From assembly GCA_025964635.1 (NCBI GenBank), contig JAOPYP010000559.1:1-15369 (forward strand): a stretch of DNA of 15,369 nt, written 5' to 3'. Below are positions 13,438 to 15,369 of the stretch, in pieces. The stretch comes from Actinomycetes bacterium. Its GTDB lineage: Bacteria > Actinomycetota > Actinomycetes > Streptosporangiales > Streptosporangiaceae. The position numbers and the translations under genes are program-made. Every line of letters begins with the position of its first letter. Position 1 is the stretch's first letter. The notes below the pieces were generated by a model. The model saw only the letters and a program-made list of their open reading frames with translations. It was not told the origin of the DNA and searched no databases.

Positions 13438-13826
13438 CAGAAGTCCTTACCGCCCGGGCGGGAGATCCGGACCTTGTGGCCGTCGTCGTCGTAACGGAAC
13501 CCCGCACGGGCCGGCTTCTTGGTGTCCGGGTCAACCAGCTGGACGTTGCTCACGTGGATGGGCGCCTCGGTGTTCGTGATGCCGCCTTCCTTGGCACCAC
13601 GAGCGCCCTGGTAGTCCACCTTCTTGTTCTTGCGGACCATGTTGACGCCCTGCACCAGGACCCGCTGCCGCTCGGGGTCAGCGAGAATGACCGTGCCCTC
13701 CCGGCCACGGTCCCGGCCCGCGGTGACCACTACGTGGTCGCCCTTCTTGATCTTCATGCGCAGCGGCCTCGCCGACGCGCTGTTCTTCTTTGCCATCGCG
13801 GCCTTCCTGCCAGATGTGCCGGTCAT
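13437..13826 (-). CDS. rplX: 50S ribosomal protein L24
   Basis: L24 is an assembly initiator of the large subunit. The KOW-type core starts at MKIKKGDHVVVTAGRDRGREG, with VQGVNMVRKNKK and a C-terminal DGHKVRISRPGGKDF. Three starts are possible. I chose the ATG at 13826 because it overlaps the rplN stop as TGATG and has GGAGG exactly seven bases upstream; it gives 129 residues with a short extra N-terminus (MTGTSGRKAA). The in-frame GTG at 13829 is too near the GGAGG. The ATG at 13796 (MAKKNSAS) also has a fair AGGAAGG site and would match shorter homologues. Confidence 0.95.
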   Translation of the reverse strand: MTGTSGRKAAMAKKNSASARPLRMKIKKGDHVVVTAGRDRGREGTVILADPERQRVLVQGVNMVRKNKKVDYQGARGAKEGGITNTEAPIHVSNVQLVDPDTKKPARAGFRYDDDGHKVRISRPGGKDF

Positions 13827-14194
13827 CACAGCACCTCCGGTGCGAGCGAGATGATCCGCATAAACCGCTTCTCGCGCAGCTCGCGGCCCACCGGGCCGAA
13901 GATGCGGGTGCCGCGCGGGTCCCCGCCGTCCCTGATCAGGACAGCGGCGTTCTCATCGAAACGGATGTAGGAACCGTCACCGCGGCGGCGCTCCTTGCGG
14001 GTGCGCACCACGACCGCCTTGACGACATCGCCCTTCTTCACCCCGGCACCGGGAAGGGCATCCTTCACTGTCGCCACGATGACATCACCGATGCCCGCGT
14101 ATCGCCGGCCGGAGCCGCCGAGCACGCGGATACACAAGATCTCCTTGGCACCGGTGTTGTCGGCGACCTTAAGCCGCGACTCCTGCTGGATCAC
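13826..14194 (-). CDS. rplN: 50S ribosomal protein L14
   Basis: L14 forms an intersubunit bridge with 16S rRNA. The 122-residue protein shows the full family pattern: MIQQESRLKVADNTGAKEIL at the start, then GGSGRRYAGIGDVIVATVKDA, VVKAVVVRTRKERRR and DGSYIRFDENAAVLI, ending MRIISLAPEVL. It is normally the first gene of the spc operon. Here it follows rpsQ after only 57 bp with a hairpin but no clear promoter, so the S10 and spc operons may be joined in one transcript. Its stop overlaps the rplX start. Confidence 0.99.
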   Translation of the reverse strand: MIQQESRLKVADNTGAKEILCIRVLGGSGRRYAGIGDVIVATVKDALPGAGVKKGDVVKAVVVRTRKERRRGDGSYIRFDENAAVLIRDGGDPRGTRIFGPVGRELREKRFMRIISLAPEVL

Positions 14195-14225
14195 GTCAAC
14201 TCCTGCTTCCTGACGCCGGGGTTCT

Positions 14226-14244
14226 CGCGGGGGTGTGCCCCGCG
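14226..14244 (-). other. hairpin between rpsQ and rplN
   Basis: CGCGGGG and CCCCGCG form a 7-bp stem with a 5-nt loop, 7 nt after the rpsQ stop. It marks the classical S10/spc operon boundary. With no U-tract it is at most a partial terminator. Confidence 0.55.
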
Positions 14245-14251
14245 GTGGTAA

Positions 14252-14533
14252 CTACTTGGCCTTCTCCAGGATCTCCGCGACGCGCCAGCGCTTCGTCGCG
14301 GAGAGCGGCCTGGTTTCCATCAGCCGCACCCGGTCCCCGACGCCGCAGGCGTTCTCGCCGTCGTGCGCCGTGTACTTCTTGGTACGCCGGATGACCTTGC
14401 CGTACTTAGGGTGCTTCACACGGTCCTCGACGATGACCACGACGGTCTTGTCCATCTTGTCGCTGACCACGTAACCTTCGCGGATCTTGCGGTAGCCCCG
14501 GTCGGGCACCGCGCCCGCCTCGACGTCACTCAC
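14252..14533 (-). CDS. rpsQ: 30S ribosomal protein S17
   Basis: S17 is a primary 16S rRNA binding OB-fold protein. The conserved region begins near residue 15 (YRKIREGYVVSDKMDKTVVVIVEDRVKHPKYGKVIRRTKKY), with the family signature GDRVRLMETRPLSATKRWRVAEILEKAK at the end. Length is 93 residues, including a short acidic N-terminal extension. The start is a GTG that overlaps the end of rpmC by eight bases, with GGAGG nine bases upstream inside rpmC, so the two are translationally coupled. Confidence 0.98.
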   Translation of the reverse strand: MSDVEAGAVPDRGYRKIREGYVVSDKMDKTVVVIVEDRVKHPKYGKVIRRTKKYTAHDGENACGVGDRVRLMETRPLSATKRWRVAEILEKAK

Positions 14534-14762
14534 TGTCTTCCGCCTCCTCCACCAAGATCACAATGCCAAGCTCGCGTTCACGCTTCACCGTGTAGATGCG
14601 GGCGATCTCCTTGCGGACGGCACGCAACCGCCCGTGGCTTTCGAGCTGGCCGGTCGCGGCCTGGAAGCGCAGGTTGAACAGCTCCGTCTTGGCTTCCAGC
14701 AGCTTGGTATTCAGCTCTTCCTCGCTGGCATTCCGCAGGTCAGCAGCAGCCAGGCTTGCCAT
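14526..14762 (-). CDS. rpmC: 50S ribosomal protein L29
   Basis: L29 sits at the peptide exit tunnel and is part of the docking site for trigger factor and SRP. The 78 residues form the usual helical hairpin: LRNASEEELNTKLLEAKTELFNLRFQ, then GQLESHGRLRAVRKEIARIYTVKRE, followed by a short acidic tail. Its ATG overlaps a TGA stop (TGATG), but that stop belongs to a duplicated copy of the rplP 3' end, not to rplP itself, which ends 77 bp earlier. The GGTGAG ribosome binding site also lies in the duplicate. It overlaps rpsQ by eight bases. Confidence 0.98.
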   Translation of the reverse strand: MASLAAADLRNASEEELNTKLLEAKTELFNLRFQAATGQLESHGRLRAVRKEIARIYTVKRERELGIVILVEEAEDSE

Positions 14763-14871
14763 CAGCTCTCACCGACTTCACGGGTCACGAACTTTGCCCC
14801 TTCAGCTGGCAGAGCATGGGGAGCTTGTGTGCTCTTCATCAGCTCTCACCGACTTCACGGGTCACGAACTT
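14760..14871 (-). repeat. direct duplication of the rplP 3' end
   Basis: A 35-bp sequence is identical at 14760-14794 and 14837-14871 (offset 77 bp). It includes the last codons of rplP (FVTREVGES), the TGA stop and the overlapping ATG. Beyond the identical part, resemblance continues in diverged form (the codons for HKLPM are recognisable) with a small insertion of about 14 bases in the downstream copy. The rplP copy is intact; the copy next to rpmC is the decayed one. Confidence 0.92.
14762..14839 (-). CDS. 25-codon ORF made from duplicated rplP end, between rplP and rpmC
   Basis: The ORF starts at an ATG overlapping the rplP stop (TGATG) and stops at a TGA overlapping the rpmC start (TGATG). 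It encodes 25 residues beginning MKSTQAPHALPAEGA and ending KFVTREVGES, the last nine identical to the C-terminus of L16. Its upstream GGTGAG is the one inside the end of rplP. It exactly fills the space between the two genes, so ribosomes could pass from rplP through it to rpmC. It may work only as a coupling bridge; a stable or useful peptide is not implied. It is too short to be called as a gene by coding statistics. Confidence 0.5.
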   Translation of the reverse strand: MKSTQAPHALPAEGAKFVTREVGES

Positions 14872-15258
14872 GCACTTCATTGGCAGCTTGTGCATCGCAC
14901 GGCGGAGCGCTTCGCGGGCCACCGGCTCTGCCACCCCGGACAGCTCGAACATCACCCGTCCGGGCTTGACGTTGGCCACCCACCACTCAGGCGAGCCCTT
15001 ACCGGAACCCATCCGGGTCTCGGCCGGCTTCTTGGTCAGCGGGCGGTCCGGGTAGATCGTGATCCACACCTTGCCGCCACGGCGGATGTGCCGGGTCATG
15101 GCGATACGGGCGGACTCGATCTGCCGGTTGGTTACGTAGGCGTGTTCCAGGGCCTGGATGCCGTACTCACCGAAGGCCACCCGGGTGCCGCCCTTGGCGA
15201 CCCCGTGCCGATCCGGCCGGTGCTGCTTGCGGTACCTGACCCTGCGCGGGATAAGCAT
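14839..15258 (-). CDS. rplP: 50S ribosomal protein L16
   Basis: L16 helps place A-site tRNA in the large subunit and is among the last proteins assembled. The sequence starts MLIPRRVRYRKQHRPDRHG, includes GEYGIQALEHAYVTNRQIESARIAMTRHIRRGGKVWI, the invariant KPAETRMGSGKGSPEWWVANVKPG, and ends KCKFVTREVGES. The 139-residue length is normal, so the gene is complete although its 3' end has been duplicated just downstream. The ATG lies three bases after the rpsC stop with GAGGAGG upstream. Confidence 0.99.
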   Translation of the reverse strand: MLIPRRVRYRKQHRPDRHGVAKGGTRVAFGEYGIQALEHAYVTNRQIESARIAMTRHIRRGGKVWITIYPDRPLTKKPAETRMGSGKGSPEWWVANVKPGRVMFELSGVAEPVAREALRRAMHKLPMKCKFVTREVGES

Positions 15259-15261
15259 TGA

Positions 15262-15369
15262 TCAGCCCTCCTCACCCGCGGCGGGGGCGGCGGACACGGC
15301 CGCCGGCTCCGGCTGCGCGGCACCGGCCGGGGCCGCCGGGGGACGCTCGTCGGCACGGTCGCCGCCCGG
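15262..15369 (-). CDS. rpsC: 30S ribosomal protein S3, C-terminal end only (cut by window edge)
   Basis: Only the last 35 codons and the TGA are inside the window. They form an open frame on the minus strand, beginning PGGDRADERPPAAPAGA and ending AAPAAGEEG, an Ala/Pro/Glu-rich low-complexity tail of the kind that ends actinobacterial S3. No conserved S3 domain is visible, so the identity rests on position: rpsC directly precedes rplP in all classical S10 operons, and the stop is three bases before the rplP start. Confidence 0.8.
   Translation of the reverse strand, partial: PGGDRADERPPAAPAGAAQPEPAAVSAAPAAGEEG

Noticed and set aside
14760..14871. disrupted or truncated rplP
   Set aside because: The rplP reading frame is full length with an intact C-terminus; only the extra downstream copy is decayed.

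Overview
The window is high-GC DNA carrying the downstream part of the S10 operon, then the spc and alpha ribosomal protein operons, almost all read on the minus strand. The organism is very probably an actinomycete. Reasons: the GC content, Ala/Gly/Pro-rich tails on S3, L17 and S5, a zinc-type short S14, a Cys4-type S4 encoded inside the alpha operon (as in Mycobacterium or Frankia rather than Streptomyces), and a DUF1707-type gene beside infA. I cannot name the genus from this sequence alone.

Layout from right to left, in the direction of transcription. S10 end: rpsC (3' end only), rplP, rpmC, rpsQ. spc operon: rplN, rplX, rplE, rpsN (zinc type), rpsH, rplF, rplR, rpsE, rpmD, rplO, secY, adk. 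Then a triple 35-bp hairpin repeat and a small DUF1707-type gene occupy the place where actinobacteria usually have map. After a probable promoter comes the alpha operon: infA, rpmJ, rpsM, rpsK, rpsD, rpoA, rplQ, truA. Convergent to truA, on the plus strand, is a 711-residue single-pass membrane protein of unknown function. It has a very long repetitive, probably disordered cytoplasmic part containing a collagen-like Gly-X-Y tract, and a compact extracytoplasmic domain with two cysteines.

Most genes build the ribosome, with RNA polymerase alpha, the Sec translocon pore, adenylate kinase, IF1 and tRNA pseudouridine synthase. Many junctions are tightly coupled, with TGATG or TAGTG overlaps or gaps of a few bases.

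The most unusual signal is at the rplP/rpmC junction. The 3' end of rplP, with its stop codon and the overlapping start signal, has been duplicated. The inserted copy forms a 25-codon ORF whose start overlaps the rplP stop and whose stop overlaps the rpmC start, so stop-start coupling is kept across the insertion. Similar short tandem repeats anchored at stop codons lie after adk and between truA and the membrane-protein gene. Several other intercistronic gaps hold strong perfect hairpins without U-tracts (rpmJ-rpsM, rpsD-rpoA, rpoA-rplQ, rpsN-rpsH, rpsQ-rplN). I found no tRNA, rRNA, insertion sequence or CRISPR array.
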